A stretch of 64,000 nucleotides of DNA from Planctomycetota bacterium (GCA_015075515.1 JABTUE010000002.1:434001-498000), one strand, 5' to 3'; counted from the stretch's first letter, positions 53,931 through 61,277 are shown. Notes: generated from the sequence alone by a model not told the origin. A program made the numbers and translations.

Positions 53931-55133
53931 TCATTTTCCTTTCACCAATGCTTCCAGGGCCGGCATCGGCTCGCCCTGCAGCAGCGTGAGTGACGCCCCG
54001 CCGCCAGTACTGACGTGGCTCATGTGCTTGTCGGCGTGAAAGTGCTCGGCGGCCGCGGCGCTGTCGCCGCCGCCCACCACACTGTAGGCGCCGTTGCGCG
54101 TTGCATCGGCAATCGCGTTGACCACAATCTGTGTGCCGTTGCTGAAGCGTTCTTTTTCGAAGACACCCATCGGGCCGTTGAAAAGAATCGTTCTGGCGCG
54201 GGCAATCACGTTGGCAAACGCCCGCGCCGTGTTGCTGCCAATGTCAAAGGCCGCAAAGTCGTCAGGAATGTCGCCGCGGTCAATGTGCGCGGTTTCGTCG
54301 TCCATGCCCCGCGCAATCACGTGATCCTTGGGGAGGTGCACGATCACGTTGTTTTCACGCGCCTTGAGCAACATGCGCTTGCAGTCTTCCAGCTTGCTGT
54401 CGTCGCACAGGCTTTTGCCGATCTTGTGGCCCTCGGCCTTGAGGAACGTGTAGGCCATGCCGCCGCCAATACAGATTTCATTGACCTTGCCCAGCAGGTT
54501 GTTCACCAGCGGAATCTTGTCGCTGACCTTGGCCCCACCTAGTACGGCCAGACAGGGACGCTTGGGGTTGGTCAACACCGTGGCCAGGGCGTCTACTTCG
54601 GCCTTCACCAGCAGGCCGGCGGCACTGGGCAGAAGTCTGGCGGGCCAGGTCATGCTGGCATCGGCGCGGTGACAGGTACCGAACGCGTCATTGACATAGC
54701 ATTCGGCCAGCGAAGCCAGCTCACGCCCGAAGGCTTCGGCGCCCTTGTTTTCGGCCTTGTGAAAGCGCAGGTTTTCCAGCAGGGTCGCGCGGCCGTCGGT
54801 CACGGCCAGAACACCCTTGCGCACGTTTTCGCCCACGCAATCGGGCTGCAGCGGCACGTCAAAACCCAGCAGTTCAGACAAACGCCGCGCCACCGGCGCC
54901 AGGGAATATTCGGCCTCAAAACCCTTGCCTTCGGGGCGACCCAGGTGGCTGGCCAGAATCACGCGCGCGCCCTTGCCCAGCAACAGCTTGATGGTGGGCA
55001 ATGCCGCCGTGATACGCGCGTCGCTGGTGATACGGGTTCCTTCCAGCGGCACATTGAAATCCGCGCGCACAAATACGCGCCTGCCCTTGAGATCGCCCAG
55101 AGATTCAATGCCTTTGATCCTGCTGTAGTCCAT
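53931..55133 (-). CDS. pgk: phosphoglycerate kinase
   Basis: 400 residues. GRRVFVRADFNVPLEG, VILASHLGRPEG, LLENLRFHKAENKG, NDAFGTCHRADASM, GGAKVSDKIPL, GPMGVFEKE and GGGDSAAAAEHF are the expected substrate, hinge and ATP motifs. ATG 55133 has GGAGG 6 nt upstream. It transfers phosphate from 1,3-BPG to ADP; forms a small carbon-metabolism operon with rpe. Confidence 0.96.
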   Translation of the reverse strand: MDYSRIKGIESLGDLKGRRVFVRADFNVPLEGTRITSDARITAALPTIKLLLGKGARVILASHLGRPEGKGFEAEYSLAPVARRLSELLGFDVPLQPDCVGENVRKGVLAVTDGRATLLENLRFHKAENKGAEAFGRELASLAECYVNDAFGTCHRADASMTWPARLLPSAAGLLVKAEVDALATVLTNPKRPCLAVLGGAKVSDKIPLVNNLLGKVNEICIGGGMAYTFLKAEGHKIGKSLCDDSKLEDCKRMLLKARENNVIVHLPKDHVIARGMDDETAHIDRGDIPDDFAAFDIGSNTARAFANVIARARTILFNGPMGVFEKERFSNGTQIVVNAIADATRNGAYSVVGGGDSAAAAEHFHADKHMSHVSTGGGASLTLLQGEPMPALEALVKGK

Positions 55134-55577
55134 GACCGGCCTCCGGCCGCACTATAGGCCGCGGCCCGCCGCGCGCCAGCATGGCCCAGGCGGCGACTTT
55201 GGCCGGGTAATTCGCGGTCACGCAAGGGCGCTCGCGGCATTTCCCATTGGTAAAGCAAGTCAAACCAGTTTTTGCCAACCAAACCGCGAGGCTGTACGTT
55301 CTACGTACAGGAAAGGAGACACGCCTAAACACCAGGCACCCAAACGCCAAACAGCCGAGTTACGGTGTACGGAGTTTGAGCAGCAGGACCCCACGCCTGC
55401 CACCCACCCACGACCGCTCACGACTCCGAAGCTCGCAACCCGGCCTGGCACCTGACGAAGAAGCCGACATCCCGTTGCTCTCCCGCGTTCCACCGCCCCC
55501 GGCTTCGACCCTCCAGGCACCCGCCACTTCCGTCTCCTTCCAGCCGGACCCCGCGCAAGCGGGGTCCGCGCCTTTTT
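55134..55577 (+). other. non-coding stretch ending in an orphan terminator
   Basis: About 440 bp upstream of pgk (minus). It holds a palindrome CTGTACGT-TCT-ACGTACAG (55292-55310) and, on the plus strand, no convincing ORF; the open frame across it lacks a start signal and reads as low-complexity Pro/Ser/Arg. As it ends in a strong plus-strand terminator, an untranslated RNA from near 55311 to 55577 is possible. Confidence 0.4.
55546..55577 (+). terminator. Rho-independent terminator with GCAA tetraloop
   Basis: GGACCCCGC (55546-55554), loop GCAA, GCGGGGTCC (55559-55567), then GCGCC and TTTTT (55573-55577). Perfect 9-bp stem. No plus-strand gene is recognised upstream, so the transcript it ends is unidentified. 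Confidence 0.8.
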
Positions 55578-55606
55578 ACACGCGTTGACTCTTTACACGT
55601 CAAGAG

Positions 55607-55623
55607 TTGGCACGGGGGTTGCT
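55607..55623 (+). promoter_or_regulatory. sigma-54 (RpoN) promoter
   Basis: TTGGCACGGGGGTTGCT matches the -24/-12 consensus YTGGCACG-N4-TTGCW completely, with 12 bases from GG to GC. It is framed by an 8-bp inverted repeat GTCAAGAG (55599-55606) / CTCTTGAC (55622-55629), and a second dyad TGCTCTTG (55620-55627) / CAAGAGCA (55634-55641) overlaps the -12 box. Start expected near 55634. Confidence 0.85.
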
Positions 55624-55659
55624 CTTGACATGGCAAGAGCACACGACAGGAGCCGCCCG

Positions 55660-55728
55660 ATGCGGATGTTGACCGGACAAGATTGCTCCCACTCGGCATA
55701 TGCCTTTGTGGGCAAAGGTTTTGTGTGA
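55660..55728 (+). CDS. 22-codon ORF downstream of the sigma-54 promoter
   Basis: ATG at 55660 with AGGAG 7 nt upstream and TGA at 55726-55728. The 22-residue peptide has a single Cys (QDCSHS) and ends AFVGKGFV. It begins about 26 nt after the expected RpoN start and is followed by a hairpin pair, the layout of a leader peptide or a small regulated peptide. Too short for homology. Confidence 0.5.
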   Translation: MRMLTGQDCSHSAYAFVGKGFV

Positions 55729-55760
55729 ACTGAGACCATGGTCGAGTGGCGCTGTACCTG

Positions 55761-55802
55761 CCCCGGCCGACCCGCCGGGGCTTTTCGTTGTGTAACGAAA
55801 AG
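55761..55802 (+). terminator. attenuator-like double hairpin upstream of the ECF sigma gene
   Basis: Hairpin 1: CCCCGGC (55761-55767) / GCCGGGG (55774-55780), followed by CTTTTCGTT. Hairpin 2: CTTTTCGTT (55781-55789), loop GTGT, AACGAAAAG (55794-55802). The T-tract of the first is the 5' arm of the second. This could end most RpoN transcripts before the sigma-factor gene. Confidence 0.6.
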
Positions 55803-55825
55803 TAACACCGACGGAAACAAAAGTT

Positions 55826-55854
55826 GGAACCCTGCAACTATAGCCCCGGGTTCC
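55826..55854. promoter_or_regulatory. GGAACCC/GGGTTCC dyad before the ECF sigma gene
   Basis: GGAACCC (55826-55832) and GGGTTCC (55848-55854) are perfect 7-bp arms around a 15-base loop containing ACTATAG. GGAAC is the usual -35 core of ECF sigma promoters, so this may be the self-activated promoter, though no -10 is at the right distance. Confidence 0.35.
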
Positions 55855-55899
55855 ACGTTAGGGATCGAGCGCCCAAAGCGCCGTCCCAGGGGGACTGTC

Positions 55900-56403
55900 A
55901 TGCGACAGGACGAGTTTGAAGCCCTGTTTGCCCAGCACGGCGCGGCCGTTCATGCCGCCGTGTACCGCCTGACCCTGGACAACGCGGCCGCGGAAGACGC
56001 GACGCAGGAAGCCTTTGTGCGCCTGCTGACCCGTCCGCCGCAGGACACCAGCAATCTGCCGGCGTGGCTGAAGCGTGTGGCGGTGAATTTCGCCATTGAC
56101 ACGCTGCGTCGCACGAACCGTCACAAGCCGCTGGCCGATTTCGACCAGGCGGCACCGGACGAACTGCCGGTTTACACCGAGCAGCTCAGCGGCGAGCTGG
56201 TGGACGCGCTGAAGGCCCTCAAGGCCGACCATCGCGCCGCCGTGCTGGCTGTTGACCGCGACGGCATGAGCTACCAGGACGCGGCCCAGCTTCTGGGCGT
56301 GCACCTGAACAAGCTCAAGACGGACCTGCTGCGTGGTCGCCGTGCGCTGTTTGAACTGCTCAAGGGTTCCAAGCTGGCCGGCGGCATCGGCCACCAGGAG
56401 TAA
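55900..56403 (+). CDS. ECF-type RNA polymerase sigma factor
   Basis: 167 residues from ATG 55900 with AGGGGG upstream. Region 2: FEALFAQHGAAVHAAVYRLTLDNAAAEDATQEAFVRLL, then NLPAWLKRVAVNFAIDTLRRTNRH. Region 4: LKALKADHRAAVLAVDRDGMSYQDAAQLLGVHLNKLKTDLLRGRRAL. No sigma-3 domain, as in ECF factors. Paired with a membrane DUF4349 protein 4 nt downstream that could hold it at the membrane. Confidence 0.85.
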   Translation: MRQDEFEALFAQHGAAVHAAVYRLTLDNAAAEDATQEAFVRLLTRPPQDTSNLPAWLKRVAVNFAIDTLRRTNRHKPLADFDQAAPDELPVYTEQLSGELVDALKALKADHRAAVLAVDRDGMSYQDAAQLLGVHLNKLKTDLLRGRRALFELLKGSKLAGGIGHQE

Positions 56404-56407
56404 TGCC

Positions 56408-57634
56408 ATGGTTCGCAATACAGGTCACGATTGGTCGGGGGATGAACGGGGCGGCGTCGCGCTGTCTCACGATGAACTGGCCGTGCTGGACCACGTGTCC
56501 GGGCTCACGGCTCATCTTCCGGCACCTCAGGGCCGACCCTGCGAGGACCGGGCGATTGTCGGGGAACTGATGGCGATGCGGGCCAAAGTCGGCTCGCTCG
56601 CCATCACCCCCCCGAAAATGAAACTGACCTTTGACGACATCCTGCAGGCCGCCGACCAGGCCGGCCCGGCCCCCGAAGACAGCATGGCCCTTTCCGGGCA
56701 AGGCCAGCGAGACCCACGGGTGATCTACTGGTTGACCTCACGCTGGGGCATCGGCTTGGTCACTGCAGCCAGTGTGGCCGTGGCCTTCATCACCGGCGCG
56801 ATGCTGGCGGTACCTCCTGGAAGTACATCTTCGCGCATGGTCTTCAGCGCGCCAAACGACTCCGATACCCTGGCCGCCGAAAGCAGCCCCGTGGCGCAAC
56901 AGGCCGCACAAATGCCCGAAGGACCGCCGGTTTCCTTCAACACGCCAAAAGCCTTACCCGTAGACACAGCCCTTCCTTCACTCGTCCGTTCCGGCTCCAT
57001 CCATCTTCGGTACGAAGACCCCGGTTCCATCCAGCAGCGTGTTACCGACCTGGTTACCAGCGAAGGCGGCGCGGTTACAAACTTGACACGTCAAGGGACA
57101 GGCCGCGGCACTGAAGTTTCCGTTCAGGTTGCTGTTCCCGCCCACCGCTGGCGCCCGTTTTTGACCACCATCGGCACACTGGGTGAAGTGCTGGGCCAGA
57201 CCGAAACCGCCGATGAAGTCACCGGACAAAAGATTGACCTCAAGGCCCGGCTTGCCGAGGCCGAAGACTACCTGAAACGTCTGGACGCCCTGGCCGAAAA
57301 GCCACAGGCCACGCTGGGCGAAACCCAGAACCTCGAACGCGAGCGCCGCGACACCCGCCGCGAGATCGAACGCCTGAAGGCCGCACTGGCGGCACTTGAA
57401 AACCGCATCGCCCTTTCGCGCCTGGACATCCGCATCACCGCACAGGCCCCAATCGCCGTCGAACAGCCCGGCCCCTTCGAGGAAGCCTGGAAGGACGGGA
57501 CCCAGGGGCTCGAAAAGCTGACCGCCTTCGGCCTCAAGGCCGGCATCGCCGGTTCGCCCCTGCTGCTGGCGGGCACACTGGCCTACCTGGCCCTGCGCAG
57601 AAAACGCCGCAAGATTTCAGAGCCCGCTGCGTAG
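56408..57634 (+). CDS. membrane DUF4349 protein, likely anti-sigma partner
   Basis: 408 residues from ATG 56408. A cytoplasmic N-terminus of about 95 residues (HDELAVLDHVSGLTAHLPAP...) leads to helix 1 (GIGLVTAASVAVAFITGAMLAV). The outer DUF4349 domain runs from about 195 to 370 (VAVPAHRWRPFLTTIGTLGEVLGQTETADEVT in pieces, KIDLKARLAEAEDYLKRLDAL) and contains a long coiled coil (LERERRDTRREIERLKAALAALENRI). A second helix and an RRKRRK tail end it. Gene order after an ECF sigma factor suggests a sigma-sequestering sensor; no zinc anti-sigma motif is present. Confidence 0.75.
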   Translation: MVRNTGHDWSGDERGGVALSHDELAVLDHVSGLTAHLPAPQGRPCEDRAIVGELMAMRAKVGSLAITPPKMKLTFDDILQAADQAGPAPEDSMALSGQGQRDPRVIYWLTSRWGIGLVTAASVAVAFITGAMLAVPPGSTSSRMVFSAPNDSDTLAAESSPVAQQAAQMPEGPPVSFNTPKALPVDTALPSLVRSGSIHLRYEDPGSIQQRVTDLVTSEGGAVTNLTRQGTGRGTEVSVQVAVPAHRWRPFLTTIGTLGEVLGQTETADEVTGQKIDLKARLAEAEDYLKRLDALAEKPQATLGETQNLERERRDTRREIERLKAALAALENRIALSRLDIRITAQAPIAVEQPGPFEEAWKDGTQGLEKLTAFGLKAGIAGSPLLLAGTLAYLALRRKRRKISEPAA

Positions 57635-57720
57635 CCGGAGCCCGCTGCGTAAGCGGCGGGACCCTGAACAATGGACATTCATACGTGCCTCGTCCCGCCG
57701 CTTACGCGTGCGGGCTCCGG
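57620..57720. repeat. large REP-like inverted repeat at the 3' end of the retron RT gene
   Basis: Arms of 28 and 29 nt (57635-57662 and 57692-57720) pair at all but about two positions around a 29-base loop. Each arm contains its own small hairpin, CCCGC...CGTAAGCG...GCGGG. The outer part GAGCCCGCTGCGTA also occurs once more just before (from 57620). It lies between convergent genes and probably doubles as a bidirectional terminator. Confidence 0.75.
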
Positions 57721-59067
57721 TTACCACACAATCTTGTCGAAGATTGCCTTCAGCTTGGCCCCGCGTTCGGGGCCGATGTGCATGGCGTGGGCCACGCGGC
57801 CTTGCAGGTGGCCCTTGAAGTCCGTGTGATTCTCGCGGTTTTGGCCGGCGGGCCCGTGCTTGACACAGTTGTGCAGAATGGCCTTGAGCCTGTCGAACTC
57901 GCGGCGTGACAGGTTGGTTTTCTCGTTCACGACCACACCGGTGACACGCTGCTGGCGCCCTTTCTGCATGACACGGGTTTTGGGGTCGTTGAGTTGCAGG
58001 CCCTCGCTGCGCACGATCTTGCGCACCAGCTTGATCAGGTTGTCGGTGTGACGGGCCATATCTTGCCCGCCGCTGAAGGTCAGGTCATCGGCATAGCGGG
58101 TGTAGTCGCCGCCGAACTTGCGCGCCAGTGCAGACAACCGCTTGTCCATGCGCCAGCAAATGGCGTTGGCAAGGCCCGGGCTGGTCGGCGCACCCTGGGG
58201 CAGTTCGGGGTGACGCCTGTGGTTCATATCCGGGTGCATGCCTGTGTGGGCCGCGGCCCATGTTGTCCCTTGACGCTGGTTTGTCTCTGTCAGCCGGGCA
58301 GTCGTCAGGGCGGCAATGGCGTTGGCAATGCCGCGACCATAGCCCAGCCAACGGAAGTAACCCGATACACGGCGGAACGTGAAAGACGGAAAGAAGTCCT
58401 TGATGTCAAGACACACCAGCACGTCCTTGCCCACGTGCACGTTCGCCCCGGAAAGAATCCCGCGCCCGCGCCGGAAGCCGTGCGCGGCGCCGTGCACCGG
58501 CAGGCGCGAAACAAGCTTGTCCAGCAGCTTGCGCTGCACCGCCTTGAGACGCGGCATTGGCGCGGCCAACAGGCGCGTGCCACCGGATTTCTTGCGCACC
58601 TCAAACAGATGGTAGTGCCCCCACAGTTTGTTGCTGAAGGGCGGCTTTACCGCCAGCCAAAGCAGCTCATTACGCGGCGTTTCAATCAGTTCGGCCAGCG
58701 CATCCAGATGCGTCAGCGCCGGCAGTTCGTGTGAGGCCACGCGACCGGCGTCAAAATAAGGGTCCGGGTGCCCGGGTGTACCACCAACACCGCTGATCGC
58801 GCCGGCAACCGAAGGTGCGCCGGTCTGGGGGTTGCGCGCGCCGCCCAATGTCTGGTCGCGCACGGCATCAACACCATGCTTGCTGCGTTTGCGGCGCCAG
58901 GAAAGCTGCGCAACGCGTTGAGCGCGCCCGCTTGGCGCCACAGGCGCCGGGCTCCCCTGGGGCCGGCCCGAGGCTGGCTGCGGCGCGGGCGTACCATAGG
59001 ATCGGCCCAGCCCCGCGCCATACGGGTCGGATTTCTTGCGGCCGAACAACCAGTCAAACAGCCCCAT
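57721..59067 (-). CDS. retron reverse transcriptase (myxobacterial Mx-type)
   Basis: 448 residues. An N-terminal extension of about 120 residues (FDWLFGRKKSDPYG, then Gly/Pro/Arg-rich) precedes the RT. RT landmarks: GGTRLLAAPMPRLKAVQRKLL, region X GANVH (207-211; canonical NAxxH), DIKDFFPS (221-228), QGAPTSPGLANAI (291-303), YADD (325-328) and VTG (375-377), the retron-specific region Y. The LPRLKAVQR block, the roughly 40-residue insertion before QGAPTSP and the length match myxobacterial retron RTs. ATG 59067 has GGAG upstream. The msr-msd-like RNA lies immediately upstream. It would make msDNA with a 2'-5' branch. Confidence 0.93.
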   Translation of the reverse strand: MGLFDWLFGRKKSDPYGAGLGRSYGTPAPQPASGRPQGSPAPVAPSGRAQRVAQLSWRRKRSKHGVDAVRDQTLGGARNPQTGAPSVAGAISGVGGTPGHPDPYFDAGRVASHELPALTHLDALAELIETPRNELLWLAVKPPFSNKLWGHYHLFEVRKKSGGTRLLAAPMPRLKAVQRKLLDKLVSRLPVHGAAHGFRRGRGILSGANVHVGKDVLVCLDIKDFFPSFTFRRVSGYFRWLGYGRGIANAIAALTTARLTETNQRQGTTWAAAHTGMHPDMNHRRHPELPQGAPTSPGLANAICWRMDKRLSALARKFGGDYTRYADDLTFSGGQDMARHTDNLIKLVRKIVRSEGLQLNDPKTRVMQKGRQQRVTGVVVNEKTNLSRREFDRLKAILHNCVKHGPAGQNRENHTDFKGHLQGRVAHAMHIGPERGAKLKAIFDKIVW

Positions 59068-59083
59068 ACAGGCTCCGTGCGCT

Positions 59084-59109
59084 GCCCCGCTACTTACGCT
59101 TCGGGCCCC
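59084..59109. repeat. REP-like hairpin between retron RNA and RT gene
   Basis: On the minus strand: GGGGCCCG, AAGCGTAAGTAG, CGGGGC. Same plan as the elements at 57635-57720 and 59356-59384: CCCG, a CGTAAG core, CGGG. Confidence 0.5.
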
Positions 59110-59117
59110 AAGACAAA

Positions 59118-59269
59118 GACGCGGGGGAGAGACTTCTCAGGCTCCCGGCCTGGCGATGGAACGACTTGCGCAGCGAGTCGTTACTTCGCCAGCGATGCAT
59201 GAAGGGCCACTGCGATACGGCGGGGTAGCCCCGCCATCTGCTTGCGCAGTCAAATCTCTCCCTCGCGCC
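59118..59269 (-). ncRNA. retron msr-msd RNA
   Basis: About 152 nt on the RT strand, ending 50 nt before the RT start. Arm a1 (59269-59252) pairs with a2 (59135-59118) at 15 Watson-Crick plus two G-U positions of 18. Between them are two hairpins: msr-side ACTGCG/CGCAGT around GGCGGGG/CCCCGCC (59209-59250) and msd-side CTGGCGA/TCGCCAG around AACGACT/AGTCGTT (59150-59192), the last a perfect two-tier stem. This order (a1, msr stem, msd stem, a2, RT) is that of a retron. The msDNA would be short (about 60-75 nt), as in Mx65-type retrons. The branching G is not assigned. Confidence 0.78.
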
Positions 59270-59340
59270 GGAAACATGATAGGAACAGACATGCCCAAGG
59301 GCGCGTTTGTGGAAAAACAAGGCCCGCTCAGACAGGCACG

Positions 59341-59390
59341 GCGAGATTGCGGGCTCGACCCGTCGCTTACGTTCCGGGTGCCTGTTTAAT
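59341..59390. repeat. REP-like element upstream of the retron
   Basis: On the minus strand: GGCACCCGGAACGTAAGCG followed by ACGGGTC. ACCCG and CGGGT pair around a CGTAAGCG core. Third member of the small family surrounding the retron, and the point where the divergent MoxR cluster begins. Confidence 0.5.
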
Positions 59391-59396
59391 GCTTGC

Positions 59397-59981
59397 ATGT
59401 CCATCTCGCCCTTTCTGGCAACCCTGTTTGAGCGCGGTGAAGTCGTATTCCGCAAGCGACCATTGGGACTTTCCGGGCGCGACCCCGAGGCCCTTGATGT
59501 CCTGCAGCGCGAGTTTGACCGCTATGTTCTGGACCAGCCCGGCAGCGCCCCGCCCTTTGACCCTGATGTTGCCCTGCGCGCGGCCGATGCCGTGCGCTGG
59601 GCCTGCTGGTTCAGCCTTTCGCGCGAAGAAGACGAGGCCGATGTGCTGCGCTACGTGGACCTTCCCGGCCGGGCCTCCAAACCCAGCGAACACTTCTCGG
59701 CCGACCTGACGCTGCGCTACCTGACCCGAGTGCACGGCCGCGCCAAGGCCTTGCAGCCCGAGGACGCGCTGGTACGCGCGATTGAGGCGATGCTGCGGCG
59801 CTGGCCGTTCTCGGGCGTGCTTTGCGACATCACCGACCCGCCCCTGGGGCTGGAACTGGGCCAGCATGAAGGGCTGATGCTGGCCTACGCCCAGCGCTTT
59901 GCCCAGCGACAAAGGCCGGGCTGGGAACCCACCGGCAAGGCCGCTGAATACCTCGAGCTGGTGAAAAAGGGCGGGGTGTGA
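59397..59981 (+). CDS. small protein heading the MoxR-vWA cluster (possible bpX0-type component)
   Basis: 194 residues from ATG 59397 (MSISPFLATLFERGEVVFRKRPL). Mostly helical; RAADAVRWACWFSLSREEDEADVLRYVDLPG in the middle and SADLTLRYLTRVHGRAKAL later. No firm family. It is the first of four same-strand genes ending in a vWA-propeller protein, so it is probably a component of that system; the bpX0 label is inferred from gene order only. Confidence 0.6.
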   Translation: MSISPFLATLFERGEVVFRKRPLGLSGRDPEALDVLQREFDRYVLDQPGSAPPFDPDVALRAADAVRWACWFSLSREEDEADVLRYVDLPGRASKPSEHFSADLTLRYLTRVHGRAKALQPEDALVRAIEAMLRRWPFSGVLCDITDPPLGLELGQHEGLMLAYAQRFAQRQRPGWEPTGKAAEYLELVKKGGV

Positions 59982-59984
59982 AGC

Positions 59985-60105
59985 AAGGTCCAAGGAAAAA
60001 GGACCAAGTCAGCATGCGGGGGCTCGCCCAACCTCCCCATGCCTAGTGAAATGCCGGCCGAGCCGCTTTTCCTTTTCCCTTCTGCCTTGGTACTTTTGCC
60101 TTACT
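59985..60105. repeat. paired period-7 repeats up to the MoxR start codon
   Basis: Left: AAGGTCC, AAGGAAA, AAGGACC, AAGTCAG (59985-60012). Right, complementary: CCTTTTC, CCTTCTG, CCTTGGT, ACTTTTG, CCTTACT (60071-60105). The right array ends one base before the MoxR ATG and takes the place of a ribosome-binding site. Confidence 0.7.
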
Positions 60106-60106
60106 T

Positions 60107-61231
60107 ATGAGTCTCGAAGTCGCCAACCGTCTGCGCCGTGATGTGGTCGAGCCGCTCAAGTCGCGGTTCGTCGGCCGCGATGAGGTGATCGAACTGATCG
60201 CCCTGGCCGTGGTGGCCGGCGAGCACCTGTTTCTGTATGGCCCGCCGGGCACGGCCAAATCGGCACTGATCCGGCACTTCGCGCAATCGGTCAACGGCGC
60301 GTACTTTGAATACATGCTGACGCGGTTTTCCGAGCCTAACGAGATCTTCGGGCCGGTGGATATCGCGCGCCTGCGCGAGGGCGTGGTCGCCACCATCACG
60401 GAAAACATGCTGCCGCGCGCCGAGTTCGCGTTTCTGGATGAAATCTTCAACGCCAACAGCGCGATTCTGAACAACCTGCTGACAGTGCTGAACGAGCGAA
60501 CCTATCGTCGCGGGGCCGAGCTGCACCACCTGCCGCTGCTGTCGCTGTTCTCAGCCAGCAACAGCCTGCCCGAAGACGACACCCTGCGCGCGCTGTTTGA
60601 CCGCTTTCTGCTGCGCTGTCATGTTGCCAACCTGCCGCGAAACCGCATGGCCGACCTGCTGCGCGCGGGCTGGGAACTGGAACGCCCGCAGACGGCAAAA
60701 CACGCTGTAACCAGCAACGAGTTGCGCACGCTGGCGGCCCAGTTGCAGGATGTTGACCTTTCCTCCGTGGCCGACCTGTACGCCGACACAGTGTTCAAGC
60801 TGCGCGACCTGGGCATTGATTTCAGCGACCGCCGCGCCGTAAAGGCCCAGAAACTGCTGGCGGCATCGGCCCTGCTGTGCGCGCGCCGGCGCGTCGAACC
60901 CGGCGACCTGTGGGTGCTGCGCTATGTGTGGGACCGCGAGGAACAGATCGGGCCGCTGCGCGCGCTGGTCAACGGCATCCTTGATCGCCACACCGGCGAC
61001 AAAGCCCACCCGCTGGCCCATCCGCCCGAGCGCGTGAACGCTGAAACCCTGGCCCGCGAGCTGGAAACCCTGCGCGCCGAGGTGCAGGCCGGCGGCTTGA
61101 GTGTGGCCGGTATCGCCCGTCTGCGCGAGCGTCTTGCCGGTGTCGCCGACCAGTGCGCCTGGGTCACAGAAGACAAGACCCGCAACCACCTGCTGGATCG
61201 CACCCGCGAACTGCTGGGCGCTCTGGGCTGA
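60107..61231 (+). CDS. MoxR-family AAA+ ATPase
   Basis: 374 residues. RFVGRDEVIELIALAVVAGEHLFLYGPPGTAKSALI gives the MoxR N-terminus and Walker A; FAFLDEIFNANSAILNNLLTVLNERTYRRG is Walker B with the following sensor; LFSASNSLPEDDTLRALFDRFLLR supplies sensor 1 and the arginine finger. The C-terminal part resembles RavA-type lid and helical domains. MoxR ATPases work as chaperone-like partners of vWA proteins, one of which is encoded two genes on. No Shine-Dalgarno is seen; the leader is repeat DNA. Confidence 0.9.
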   Translation: MSLEVANRLRRDVVEPLKSRFVGRDEVIELIALAVVAGEHLFLYGPPGTAKSALIRHFAQSVNGAYFEYMLTRFSEPNEIFGPVDIARLREGVVATITENMLPRAEFAFLDEIFNANSAILNNLLTVLNERTYRRGAELHHLPLLSLFSASNSLPEDDTLRALFDRFLLRCHVANLPRNRMADLLRAGWELERPQTAKHAVTSNELRTLAAQLQDVDLSSVADLYADTVFKLRDLGIDFSDRRAVKAQKLLAASALLCARRRVEPGDLWVLRYVWDREEQIGPLRALVNGILDRHTGDKAHPLAHPPERVNAETLARELETLRAEVQAGGLSVAGIARLRERLAGVADQCAWVTEDKTRNHLLDRTRELLGALG

Positions 61232-61277
61232 CACATGGTGCGGGCTTTTCGTCCGCACCCCTGTCCCGAAAGGCATC

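Noticed and set aside
55247..55588. Plus-strand open frame of 113 codons upstream of the ECF sigma gene
   Set aside because: No ribosome site, Pro/Ser/Arg-biased residues, and it runs through a terminator hairpin at its end.
55738..55899. Earlier ATG extending the ECF sigma factor by 54 codons
   Set aside because: The extension would be encoded by the hairpin region and matches nothing; ATG 55900 has a good ribosome site and starts at region 2.
59068..59396. Short open frames in the retron leader as an effector gene
   Set aside because: They lack start signals and lie inside the structured msr-msd region or the REP-like elements.
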